21,104 nucleotides of DNA, taken from assembly GCA_020024115.1 (NCBI GenBank), contig JAHHUF010000021.1, forward strand, positions 1 through 21,104. The letters run 5' to 3'. The translations under genes were made by a program, and so were the position numbers. Positions 1 through 7,553 of this stretch are shown one piece after another. The number at the start of each line of letters is the position of its first letter. The first letter of the stretch is position 1. Under the pieces are notes generated by a model that had not been told where the DNA came from, made no database searches, and saw nothing but the letters and a program-made list of their open reading frames with translations. The DNA comes from Anaerofilum sp. (GTDB taxonomy: Bacteria > Bacillota > Clostridia > Oscillospirales > Ruminococcaceae).

Positions 1-111
1 CTCAAGGCGGACATACTTATTTGCTTATTCATGCTGTCATTATATCACTTTTACTTCTCATTTGGAATTATGCCGTGTTGCCTTAAAAATTTCGACTTTT
101 CAAACCGTCTT

Positions 112-597
112 TTAAAACAACATTCCCAATGCACCAAACACACCTGTGGATGCCACACCCATAATCACACCGGCAAGCATTACACCGCCTGCAATTGCCA
201 ACAAACTTGGAACAAACTTCAAATCCAAAATTGTGGCTGCCAGCGCACCTGTCCATGCACCGGTGCCGGGCAAAGGGATGCCTACAAATAAAAACAATGC
301 CCAATAAATGCTGCTTCCTGCTTTTTCTTGCAGCTTGTCGCCGCCTTTGACACCTTTTTCCCAAATTTTCTGAAAGACACCGCCAACTTTGGGCAGCTTT
401 GTACACCGTAGCAACACCTTTTTTGCAAACAGCAGAATAATAGGAACGGGAACAATATTTCCCAACACAGCAATTACATAAGTCGGAACCAACTCCAGCC
501 CCATTCCGATTCCAATGGGAACGGCTACACGAAGTTCAATCAACGGAACCATAGACACAATAAAAACCCAGATATAGTCTTTTAAAAGTGTAAACAT
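112..597 (-). CDS. small multidrug export family (PF06695) membrane protein
   Basis: This is a 161-residue, highly hydrophobic protein with about four membrane segments (roughly residues 8-30, 36-58, 95-120 and 128-158). The segment around residues 107-119, reading IPLPGTGAWTGAL, is the hallmark of the 'small multidrug export' family (COG2426/PF06695). The family name is historical and its transport substrate is not established. The ELRVAVPIG stretch near residue 21 is also typical. The ATG is preceded by AAAGGAG at a good distance, which supports this start. Length matches the family. It is transcribed alone, and its neighbour htrA reads in the same direction but ends in its own terminator. 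The family call is secure; the function is not. Confidence 0.85.
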   Translation of the reverse strand: MFTLLKDYIWVFIVSMVPLIELRVAVPIGIGMGLELVPTYVIAVLGNIVPVPIILLFAKKVLLRCTKLPKVGGVFQKIWEKGVKGGDKLQEKAGSSIYWALFLFVGIPLPGTGAWTGALAATILDLKFVPSLLAIAGGVMLAGVIMGVASTGVFGALGMLF

Positions 598-664
598 TCA
601 TTTTCTCCTTTATCGTTCAAGTTGCATTTTGGGTTAGTTTTCAAATTACACAGTCGTATTTTTA

Positions 665-693
665 AATATACCTAATTTTTGCCAAAAGAGCAA
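665..693 (-). promoter_or_regulatory. candidate promoter of the small multidrug export gene
   Basis: On the minus strand TTGCTC (688-693) is followed after 17 bases by TATATT (665-670), about 70 bases upstream of the ATG. The -10 is good and the -35 is poor. It lies just downstream of the htrA terminator, where a promoter is expected. Confidence 0.4.
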
Positions 694-735
694 GAAATTT
701 TTCAGATTTTCACTGTTTCTTCGCAAATTCTCAAA

Positions 736-780
736 ACAAAACGCCAAACAAGACCCATTCATCCTTGTTCAGCGTTTTGT
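736..780 (-). terminator. rho-independent terminator of htrA
   Basis: The arms ACAAAACGC (736-744) and GCGTTTTGT (772-780) pair perfectly. An inner AACAAG/CTTGTT stem (747-752 with 764-769) extends the hairpin. Read on the minus strand, the hairpin is followed by TTTTGAGA. It sits 35 bases after the htrA stop. Confidence 0.8.
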
Positions 781-814
781 AATCCTTATAAATTCAATTC
801 AAATTCAGCTTTCA

Positions 815-2065
815 TCAATCTTTTGGCTGTTGTGCTGCTTGACTTTGTTCTGTTAATTCCACATCAATTCCAATAATTTTCCCTTCACGAGCCACCTGAA
901 GGTTCACCACATCTCCAACTTTTTTATCTTTCATCGCATTGGACACATCTGAATTTTGCGAAACTTCCTTGCCATCAATAATAACAATGCGGTCACCAAC
1001 CTTAACCCCTGCTTTTTCAGCGCCGGAGCCTGGGTTTACCTCTGCAATATACACGCCCAAAGTAGTCATACCATAACGCAGCGCAGTTTGGGCATCCAAA
1101 ACATTGATAACTGTTACACCCAATGCAGGGCGACCTGTAACATAACCGGCACTAATCAAATCTTCTGCCACTTTTTTGGCTGTATTGATTGGAATTGCAA
1201 AGCCCAAACCTTCGCTGTCAGTTGCACCAGATTTTGCATTGACAACACCAATCAATTCTCCATTTGCATTAAACAAACCACCGCCAGAGTTACCGGGGCT
1301 GATTGCAGCATTGGTTTGCAACAGCCGCATGGTCTGCCCCTCAACCGTAATATCACGGTCTAGCGCAGAAATAATACCATTTGTAACCGTGCCGCCCAGG
1401 CTCCCCAAAGGGTTGCCGATTGCGATTGCAGTTTCGCCCACAGCCAGTTTGCTGCTGTCGCCCATAACGGCAGCCTTCAAATCGGTTGCATCAATCTTCA
1501 AAACAGCCACATCGGTGCTAGGGTCTGTTCCAATCAAGGTTGCATCATACTTGCTCTTATCATGCAAAGTAACAACAATATGCGATGCACCTGCAATAAC
1601 ATGATTGTTTGTGATTACATATCCATCCTGCGAAATAATGACACCGCTGCCTGCACCACTTTTTACCCGCTGGGTAAAGTAGCTGTCTGTCACCATTTGC
1701 TCGGTTGTAATTTCCACCACTGAAGATGCCACTGCACTGACTACATCTGAGATGTCCATTCCATTGGAATCGCCAGTGCTGGTAGAAGTTCTGTCAACCG
1801 ATTGATACAGCACCGGGCCAACATTATTGGAGGTTCCTACGGTATTTTTCGCTGCCAAGCGGTATCCAAAATATCCGCTCGCTGTGCCCACACCTGCACA
1901 AACCGCCAATGCTGCCACACCTGCCACCACTTTTTTTATCCAATTCTTTTTGGGTGCCACCGGCTTTCCTGCCACTTCCCATACAGGTGGAACTTCTTTG
2001 TTTTGGTCTTGTGGTAGTTGCTCACGATATAAAGATGTATAATCATACTCCCATTTGTTATCCAT
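815..2065 (-). CDS. htrA: HtrA/DegP-like membrane-anchored serine protease with one PDZ domain
   Basis: This 416-residue protein has a short cytoplasmic N-terminus and a single membrane anchor at about residues 44-67. A trypsin-like protease domain (about 105-300) follows, with the complete triad H155 (TNNHV), D185 (STDVAVLK) and S260 (SPGNSGGG). A C-terminal PDZ domain lies at about 315-405. This is the usual architecture of Gram-positive HtrA/YkdA-type proteases. They degrade or hold misfolded proteins on the outer face of the membrane, with the PDZ domain recognising C-termini of substrates. The start has AAAGGGAG just upstream. It is monocistronic, with a terminator downstream. In Bacillus such genes answer to envelope-stress two-component systems; no such operator is visible here. 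The family call is very secure; the exact paralogue name is not. Confidence 0.95.
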   Translation of the reverse strand: MDNKWEYDYTSLYREQLPQDQNKEVPPVWEVAGKPVAPKKNWIKKVVAGVAALAVCAGVGTASGYFGYRLAAKNTVGTSNNVGPVLYQSVDRTSTSTGDSNGMDISDVVSAVASSVVEITTEQMVTDSYFTQRVKSGAGSGVIISQDGYVITNNHVIAGASHIVVTLHDKSKYDATLIGTDPSTDVAVLKIDATDLKAAVMGDSSKLAVGETAIAIGNPLGSLGGTVTNGIISALDRDITVEGQTMRLLQTNAAISPGNSGGGLFNANGELIGVVNAKSGATDSEGLGFAIPINTAKKVAEDLISAGYVTGRPALGVTVINVLDAQTALRYGMTTLGVYIAEVNPGSGAEKAGVKVGDRIVIIDGKEVSQNSDVSNAMKDKKVGDVVNLQVAREGKIIGIDVELTEQSQAAQQPKD

Positions 2066-2219
2066 AATATATGCTCCCTTTCTATATTAAGGTGATGTTG
2101 TAATAAATGTTTGTTTTGCTATGTTTAGAGTATATCTTTAAATTGTGAAAAACTGTTGTATTAGATGGTGAAAAGACTGTGAAAGAGGATTGATACCATC
2201 AATCAAATGTTTATTTTTC

Positions 2220-2248
2220 TTTACGAATGTCCAAAAATCCAGTACAAT
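2220..2248 (+). promoter_or_regulatory. promoter of the GNAT-methyltransferase / exoA unit
   Basis: TTTACG (2220-2225) is followed after 17 bases by TACAAT (2243-2248), a reasonable sigma-A pair. It lies about 80 bases upstream of the TTG start at 2327 and reads into the three-gene plus-strand run. Confidence 0.55.
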
Positions 2249-2326
2249 AATAGAGACAAATGCCTTTTTGTTTATGGTACATGAATTGCAAAAAAAGGTC
2301 AAGTAAAATACAGGGAGGTTTTTGAA

Positions 2327-3304
2327 TTGAATGTACACCCCATACAAGAAAACGAGCAAATACGATGTCAACAGCTTATAAAAGACAGCCGTTTTATTTT
2401 AGATTTTTCTTTGCATCAAACATTCATTTTGGAAAAAAACAGAGAAATTATTGGGTTTTGCCAATTTTATCCCTCTTGTCAAGATAACCTTCCTTATCAT
2501 ACAGCACAGATTCATTGTATTTATATCCAGCCGCAATGGCAAGAAAAAGGATATGGCAGTTATCTTTTAAAACAAGTTCTTCATCATCTTGGAGCCTTTA
2601 AAGGAACTGACATTTACACATGTTTTTCCCCAGACAATCCTGCTGCAAATCGATTATTTGGCAAATTCGGCTTTTTGAACAATGGGACAAGCAAGCAGCT
2701 TGATGATGGAACCACCGTTGCTGAATTTCTGCGCAGCACCCCAAAACAGCTAACTTCCCTGACCGTTTCCCACGAACTCCTTGCCAGCCGAATCCACGCA
2801 GGGGATTTTGTCATTGATGCTACTGCCGGTTTGGGCAGAGATACAGCCTATCTTTGCCACCTTGTTGGCAGCAGTGGAAAAGTTCTTGCTGTGGACATTC
2901 AGCAAACGGCAGTGGATGCCACCAATTCTCTTTTACAGCAAAAAGGGCTAAACAGCATTGGAAAAGCCATTCTTGCAGACCACGCCAACCTTGCCGACTA
3001 TGCCCCACCACACAGTGCAGATGCCATTATTTTCAACTTTGGATGGTTGCCCAGTGGAAATCACACCATTTTCACTACACCCAAAACCAGTATCCCTGCT
3101 TTGGAGGCAGCTCTTACATTATTAAAGCCAAGAGGATTTATGGTTGCCAGCATTTATCACGGTGGTATCAATGGCACAGAAGAAAAAGATACTTTGCTTC
3201 CATGGTTTGCCCAGCTCGACCCTCGCCGTTATACTGTTTTGCAATGTAGCTTTGCAAACCGAGAAGGCAAAGACCCCATTGTACTTTTGGTACAAGCAGA
3301 ATGA
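2327..3304 (+). CDS. GNAT acetyltransferase fused to a YtqB/MnmM-type SAM methyltransferase
   Basis: This 325-residue two-domain protein starts at TTG; GGGAGG lies 8 bases upstream and no better start is present. Residues about 1-130 look like a GNAT acetyltransferase, with the acetyl-CoA loop QEKGYGSYL at 72-80 and the typical C-terminal NPAANRLFGKFGF. Residues about 140-325 form a class I methyltransferase: SAM loop VIDATAGLGRDT from 162, acidic VLAVDIQ from 186, and NFGWLPSGNH from 237. These motifs are typical of the YtqB (PF06962) family. B. subtilis YtqB was renamed MnmM because it methylates 5-aminomethyl-2-thiouridine in tRNA wobble positions. The GNAT domain is not part of the B. subtilis enzyme as I know it. 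The methyltransferase family is well supported; tRNA modification by this fusion and the GNAT substrate are inference. Confidence 0.85.
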   Translation: MNVHPIQENEQIRCQQLIKDSRFILDFSLHQTFILEKNREIIGFCQFYPSCQDNLPYHTAQIHCIYIQPQWQEKGYGSYLLKQVLHHLGAFKGTDIYTCFSPDNPAANRLFGKFGFLNNGTSKQLDDGTTVAEFLRSTPKQLTSLTVSHELLASRIHAGDFVIDATAGLGRDTAYLCHLVGSSGKVLAVDIQQTAVDATNSLLQQKGLNSIGKAILADHANLADYAPPHSADAIIFNFGWLPSGNHTIFTTPKTSIPALEAALTLLKPRGFMVASIYHGGINGTEEKDTLLPWFAQLDPRRYTVLQCSFANREGKDPIVLLVQAE

Positions 3305-3370
3305 TTTTGGAACAACTCAGATAGAGTTATGCGCTATACCTTTATAGTATACACAAGGAAAGGACTTTTT

Positions 3371-4126
3371 ATGAAACTTATCTCATGGAATGTAAATGGA
3401 TTACGAGCCTGTCTGACAAAAGGGTTTGCAGACAGTTTTAAACTGCTGGATGGAGATATTTTCTCCATTCAGGAAACAAAAATGCAGGAAGGTCAAGCCA
3501 CCTTTGAGCCGGAAGGCTATCAGCAATATTGGAATTCTGCCGAAAAAAAGGGCTATTCTGGTACAGCGGTATTTTCCCGTTTGCAGCCTCTTTCGGTTTC
3601 TTATGGAATCGGAAAAGAAGAACACAGCCACGAAGGCAGAGCCATTACACTGGAATTTGAAAAATTTTATTTGGTAAATGTCTATACTCCAAACGCACAA
3701 AAAGAACTTGCACGCATTGAATACCGTATGCAGTGGGAAGATGATTTGCGTGAATATTTGATGCAACTTGATGCCAAAAAGCCTGTCATTTATTGTGGTG
3801 ATTTGAATGTAGCCCACAACGAAATTGACCTGAAAAACCCAAAATCCAACCGTGGCAGCGCAGGTTTTTCCCAGCAGGAACGGGACAAATTTTCCCAGTT
3901 GCTGCAATGCGGTTTTGCTGACAGTTTCCGCACTTTATATCCCGACAAAACAGGGGCATATTCTTGGTGGAGTTATATGCGAAACGCACGGGAAAACAAC
4001 GCAGGCTGGCGCATTGACTATTTTGTTTTGTCCAACCGTCTTGTGCCTTTGCTGAAAGAAAGCTCCATCCACCCTGACATTTTTGGCAGCGACCACTGCC
4101 CTGTCAGCATTGAAATTGATTTATAA
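3371..4126 (+). CDS. exoA: exodeoxyribonuclease III / AP endonuclease
   Basis: This 251-residue Mg-dependent endonuclease/exonuclease/phosphatase-fold enzyme cuts DNA at abasic sites in base-excision repair and removes 3' blocks. Signature residues are all present: N7 in ISWNVNG, E35 in SIQETKM, Y105 in NVYTPN, D144 and N146 in YCGDLNVAHNEID, D216 in WRIDYF, and the terminal D241-H242 pair in GSDHCPV. The start at 3371 is preferred over an in-frame ATG at 3329. GGAAAGGA lies immediately upstream of 3371, and homologues begin at MKLISWNVNG. It follows the methyltransferase by 66 bases and precedes the next gene by 18, so the three are probably co-transcribed. Symbol exoA (Bacillus) or xth. Confidence 0.96.
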   Translation: MKLISWNVNGLRACLTKGFADSFKLLDGDIFSIQETKMQEGQATFEPEGYQQYWNSAEKKGYSGTAVFSRLQPLSVSYGIGKEEHSHEGRAITLEFEKFYLVNVYTPNAQKELARIEYRMQWEDDLREYLMQLDAKKPVIYCGDLNVAHNEIDLKNPKSNRGSAGFSQQERDKFSQLLQCGFADSFRTLYPDKTGAYSWWSYMRNARENNAGWRIDYFVLSNRLVPLLKESSIHPDIFGSDHCPVSIEIDL

Positions 4127-4144
4127 ACAAAGGAAGTGTGTGTA

Positions 4145-4630
4145 GTGTCTTATCTTGAATCCGATGGCATGATTTACGACCAACGGCTTTGCAAAGGAAT
4201 GAAGTATGGATTTGTGGATTCTTCCAAAAACGGCTGTGGCTGGGTGGCTTGCTATAATCTTCTGCATTTGCTTGGTTATCCCTATTCTCCACAGGGAGTA
4301 TGCAAAAGCATGGCTGCATGGCTTCCCTTTGGTGGTTTGATTGGAACCCACATTGTCCCTTTGTATCTTTGGCTGAGAAAACACACATCTTTAAAAATAG
4401 CATTTGTTTCCAACTATACCCCTTTGCGTCTAAAAAAATCCAAAGGCGGGATTGTGTGGTATTTCACAGGAAAAGGGCTGCATTTTGCGGCATTTTCTCC
4501 CACCGAAAACGGAAAGTTAAAATTCTACAATGCAATTTATGGTCACAAAAATTTATGCTGTACCTTGCCGGAATTTCGCAAACGATATTCACCTTTTCGC
4601 TGGATGATGGTTTTATCTGTTCCGAAATAA
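4145..4630 (+). CDS. uncharacterised protein with papain-like Cys/His/Asn pattern
   Basis: This is a 161-residue protein I do not recognise by name. The GTG at 4145 is preferred because AAAGGAAG (4129-4136) is 8 bases upstream, while an in-frame GTG at 4136 overlaps that site. NGCGWVACYNLLHLLG (C31) resembles the N-terminal catalytic helix of C39-like/papain-fold peptidases, often N-x-CG-x-x-A. GLHFAAF supplies a candidate His113, and FYNAIYG a candidate Asn129, in the right order for a Cys-His-Asn/Asp triad. There is no signal peptide, so it would act in the cytoplasm. It lies 18 bases after exoA in the same direction and ends just before a strong terminator. The fold assignment is inference from motif spacing; a degenerate, non-peptidase member is possible. 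Confidence 0.7.
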   Translation: MSYLESDGMIYDQRLCKGMKYGFVDSSKNGCGWVACYNLLHLLGYPYSPQGVCKSMAAWLPFGGLIGTHIVPLYLWLRKHTSLKIAFVSNYTPLRLKKSKGGIVWYFTGKGLHFAAFSPTENGKLKFYNAIYGHKNLCCTLPEFRKRYSPFRWMMVLSVPK

Positions 4631-4640
4631 AATTGATAAT

Positions 4641-4680
4641 AAAAAGGTGTTGCAGACAGTGGGTTCTGCAACACCTTTTT
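4641..4680. terminator. bidirectional rho-independent terminator
   Basis: A perfect 16-base inverted repeat (4641-4656 with 4665-4680) has an 8-base loop. The arms begin AAAAAGG and end CCTTTTT, so each strand gets its own U-run. It separates the convergent plus-strand exoA run from the minus-strand TM2 gene, whose stop codon touches its right edge. Confidence 0.95.
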
Positions 4681-5105
4681 TATAGTTCAATCATGCCTTC
4701 GCTGTCTGCCTGTTTGGGAATCACAACCATCAGGTCGATTACAACCATCGTCAGCGGAACAAATGTCCAAAAAAACAGCAAATACAATGCTGCCACAATA
4801 TATCTTTTTTCATAAAAGCGGTGTCCACCCATAAAGCCTGTAAAAATTGCCAGCAAAATATAGGTTTTCTTGTTCACTTTGTGAAGTTCTTTTTTCCCGT
4901 ACTTTTGCTGGATTCCATAAAGCCAACCCCAAAATCCATAGGTAGGTGCTTCTTTTCCCGCTTTTTCATGTTCCATCTGGTTTTCAAAATCCAGCCGAGC
5001 CATATCATTCATATAGGTGTCACTTTGGGTTTTTGTTTCTTCTGTTTGCTGTTGGAATTGTTCCATTGGCTTTGTTTTTTTATTACTATATTTTCCTTTT
5101 GCCAT
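4680..5105 (-). CDS. TM2-domain membrane protein
   Basis: This 141-residue protein has a hydrophilic, Gln/Glu/Lys-rich N-terminal half (1-75) followed by a TM2 domain (PF05154), about 78-130. The domain comprises KKTYILLAIF, the turn GFMGGHRFYEKRY, and a second hydrophobic segment ending VVIDLMVV. The GG-H-RFY turn and the aspartate in the second helix are family hallmarks. The family is widespread and no biochemical role is agreed. The FWGWLYGIQQKYG stretch at 58-70 looks amphipathic and may lie on the membrane. AAAGGGTG precedes the ATG. The stop codon overlaps the bidirectional terminator. The gene appears monocistronic. Confidence 0.85.
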   Translation of the reverse strand: MAKGKYSNKKTKPMEQFQQQTEETKTQSDTYMNDMARLDFENQMEHEKAGKEAPTYGFWGWLYGIQQKYGKKELHKVNKKTYILLAIFTGFMGGHRFYEKRYIVAALYLLFFWTFVPLTMVVIDLMVVIPKQADSEGMIEL

Positions 5106-5153
5106 TTCAGCACCCTTTCAAATTCTGGTTGTTTGCATTTTTTAAAAAACACC

Positions 5154-5200
5154 AATCAGCGTGTTTACAAAGAAATTTTCCCTTTGCAAGCACGCTGATT
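5154..5200 (-). terminator. rho-independent terminator of the GPH symporter
   Basis: AATCAGCGTG (5154-5163) pairs perfectly with CACGCTGATT (5191-5200). CAAAG/CTTTG inside extends the stem. On the minus strand it is followed by GGTGTTTTTT. It lies 20 bases after the symporter stop. Confidence 0.85.
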
Positions 5201-5220
5201 TTAAGTCATATTAAAATCAA

Positions 5221-6849
5221 TTATTTAACTGTCTCTTTTTCCTGAGTAGCTTCTGCTTTGATTTCTGCAATGCGGTCTTGAATTTCTTCCATTTTTTCTT
5301 TGGTTAATGGATAGAATTTCATAGAAATAATATTGCAAATCCAGCCAATTGCAGGAGCACCTAGATAACAGAACATTGTTACAACAAAAATTCCAGTGGA
5401 ATATGGGCTTTGCGGTGTAGGCAAAACATCAGTGTAGCCAATTGCCGCAAAGAGCAATGCAACAAATGTGGTTGCAAAAGAACTGATGAGCTTGTCAACA
5501 AAGCTGAACAAAGTTCCCATCAGACCCGGAACATATCTGCCGGAACGATATACCTCATAGTCAGCACAGTCAGCAGTCATAGGGATAACAATGTTTCCTG
5601 CCATACCCGATGCTGCACGCATAATGCAAGACAGAACAACAAACAAAACACCAAACAAGCTCCAATTGGAAGGAACAAACAAATTTCCAAAGGTTGCAGG
5701 TTTTGTTAGGCTAAAGAGGGGCAGTTGCATGGTTTTGGGGTCCATAAACACGAACAATCCCAGCATCAAAGCTGCACCAATCAAAGCAATCCATGTGCCA
5801 ACAAGCAATGCTTTTTTCTGTCCCATATTGCGTGCAATCAAACCAACACCCAAAATAGTCAAAATAACTGTTGGAATAGTGACAATTGCAGAGTTTGAAC
5901 CAGACAATGCATAATTTCCGCAAATAACACCAAATAAACAAACCATAATGGTTGCATTTGTCATCATTGTAGCACTCAGTTTATCAGAAGAAGCGGACAC
6001 AACCAACATCTGGATTGCTCGGTTATGTGCCATAACATCAAGATAGTCTTTGAATCCAATTTTAACTGCTTTACCGGTACCAAAATATTTGACATTGTCT
6101 TTACGCCACAATCCAATGACCGCACATACTGCAAAAATTGCAGAAATGCTGCCCAGCATCAGCTGCATTTCTTTAAACATTTCGGGGTGATAGAAACCGG
6201 AAAGAATGGTCACACCTTCTTTTTCAGTCAAACTTGCTGTAATACCGGGGTTTTGTGCAACCAAAGCCTGAATTTCAGCAGCGTTGTTTGTGCTGGTCAA
6301 AGTATATTTTGGAATTAAAGTAGTAGAAACATACAACGGCACAATCAAACTCAATGCAAGGATATTGTATACCGAGTCAAACATGGTAAACACTGGGCGC
6401 TGTTTTGGGTCATTGGTCAAGCAGCTTTGTGCTGACTTTGTAACAACACACTGTAATGTATAACCAATGATGTAAACCATGTACATCAACAAAAACACAG
6501 GAAAACGAACTTTGGTATCCATAGTAGGAAGAAGGTTAAACATCAACCATGTCATAGTGAACAAAATTACATTGCCCAATACGATATAGGGCCGGTTTTT
6601 GCCAAATTTGGTGTTGGTTTTGTCAACCAAATAGCCAACAAATGGGTCGGTAACACCATCCCAAATGCGCATAATGGTAATGATAGAACCTGCCAAAACA
6701 GTGCTTACTCCCACAATACCTGCCAAAAAGTATGCAATGTAGGTTACCATCATCATATACAAGTTTGTAGAAGTATTGTTGAGTGCATACAATGCAATTT
6801 CCCATGTATGGGCACGATGTATGCCATTGGATTGTTTCAAATCGCTCAT
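5221..6849 (-). CDS. GPH-family sugar (probably hexuronide) : cation symporter
   Basis: This 542-residue, about 12-helix transporter belongs to the glycoside-pentoside-hexuronide (MelB/UidB) branch of the major facilitator superfamily. The family signature is plain: RIWDGVTDPFVGYLVDKT from residue 61, then FGKNRPYIVLG. The start at 6849 is chosen because AAAGGAG sits just upstream and homologues begin shortly before the HTWEIALY region; 16 upstream codons in frame look untranslated. It is longer than the usual 450-500 residues because of a polar insertion at about residues 190-235 before a predicted helix. It is the only transporter in the window and lies beside uxuB-uxuA-uxaC, so a glucuronate or glucuronide substrate is likely but inferred. 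It has its own promoter and a putative AraC-regulon site. Confidence 0.9.
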   Translation of the reverse strand: MSDLKQSNGIHRAHTWEIALYALNNTSTNLYMMMVTYIAYFLAGIVGVSTVLAGSIITIMRIWDGVTDPFVGYLVDKTNTKFGKNRPYIVLGNVILFTMTWLMFNLLPTMDTKVRFPVFLLMYMVYIIGYTLQCVVTKSAQSCLTNDPKQRPVFTMFDSVYNILALSLIVPLYVSTTLIPKYTLTSTNNAAEIQALVAQNPGITASLTEKEGVTILSGFYHPEMFKEMQLMLGSISAIFAVCAVIGLWRKDNVKYFGTGKAVKIGFKDYLDVMAHNRAIQMLVVSASSDKLSATMMTNATIMVCLFGVICGNYALSGSNSAIVTIPTVILTILGVGLIARNMGQKKALLVGTWIALIGAALMLGLFVFMDPKTMQLPLFSLTKPATFGNLFVPSNWSLFGVLFVVLSCIMRAASGMAGNIVIPMTADCADYEVYRSGRYVPGLMGTLFSFVDKLISSFATTFVALLFAAIGYTDVLPTPQSPYSTGIFVVTMFCYLGAPAIGWICNIISMKFYPLTKEKMEEIQDRIAEIKAEATQEKETVK

Positions 6850-6909
6850 AATTTCTTCTCCTTTGGTTTTTACTGTTTTATATTGCAAGGGCAACAATAT
6901 GTTAACTTA

Positions 6910-6938
6910 ATATTAACATTTTAAGAATAATAATCCAA
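6910..6938 (-). promoter_or_regulatory. extended -10 promoter of the GPH symporter
   Basis: On the minus strand TTGGAT (6933-6938) lies 17 bases upstream of TAATAT (6910-6915). The TGT immediately before the -10 makes it an extended -10 element. The poor -35, overlapped by an operator-like sequence, fits activator dependence. Confidence 0.5.
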
Positions 6939-7002
6939 TGCAAATATTGCGTATCACATTGTATTTATTGCTAAAATTATGCAATTTGCACAATTTACAC
7001 AA
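6937..7002 (-). promoter_or_regulatory. putative AraC-type operator sites upstream of the symporter
   Basis: AATGCAAATATTGCG at 6937-6951 matches 12 of 14 bases of TTGTAAATATTGCG upstream of uxuA. ATTTACACAA at 6993-7002 is identical to a site upstream of the oxidoreductase cassette (15611-15620), and a near copy ATTACACAA lies at 7062-7070. The sites abut the -35. Assignment to the araC-like product at 15786 is inference. Confidence 0.45.
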
Positions 7003-7491
7003 AAATTAAACTGTATTTTTTATGTTAATTTTGTTCAATTTTTATCATAATGTTTATTCAAATTACACAATTCATACTTTAAAGTGTATATCTTATTAGC
7101 AAATCATATTTTTATACAAAAAATCTTTTTTGTGCTTTTGTGTAGCAAAGCAACAAAAATCAACCAGAAAACACCTTTTTTTCTGTTTGTTTTTGTCCGA
7201 CCAACATATTCTCATTGTTGCTGAAAACAAAAAAATACTGAATACAACGGTTATCTACCACTTTGTATAAACGCAATGTCGGGCAATCCATTCTGTTAAA
7301 ATTTCAGACATAAATATTTTTGTGTTACAGTGTGTATTTGTTGGCTTTTTCCCTTCCTCATCAACAAACTCGATGTATTTTACTTGGGGCTATCTGAAAA
7401 GTCAAAAAATTTGTCAATTTCTTAGTTTCCAGATACGCCCTTGTTTATAAAAACAATTTCTTCTCTTTGTTCCCTATTTTTTTAAAAATGT
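7003..7491. other. AT-rich intergenic stretch without a supported gene
   Basis: About 490 bases lie between the uxuB terminator and the symporter promoter. I see no open reading frame with a ribosome binding site and no RNA gene. The only notable structure is an imperfect hairpin at 7386-7440, where GGG-n2-TATCTG pairs with CAGATA-n2-CCC around a 33-base AT-rich loop. It may be remnant sequence or a long regulatory region. Confidence 0.4.
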
Positions 7492-7528
7492 AAATAAAAA
7501 TAGCTGCAAGCACAAAGGCTTACAGCTA
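7492..7528 (-). terminator. rho-independent terminator of uxuB
   Basis: Arms 7501-7511 and 7518-7528 (TAGCTGCAAGC / GCTTACAGCTA) form an 11-pair stem with one G-U and a 6-base loop. It is followed on the minus strand by TTTTTATTT. It lies 26 bases after the uxuB stop. Confidence 0.9.
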
Positions 7529-7553
7529 TCAAAAAAATAATTTTCTTTAAAAC

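Noticed and set aside
2138..2371. Minus-strand open frame of 77 codons in the spacer before the GNAT-methyltransferase gene
   Set aside because: It overlaps the start and promoter of a supported plus-strand gene and shows no ribosome binding site or domain.
6937..6960. CcpA catabolite-repression (cre) site near the symporter promoter
   Set aside because: The bases do not fit the TGWAANCGNTNWCA consensus; the similarity is instead to the uxuA upstream repeats.
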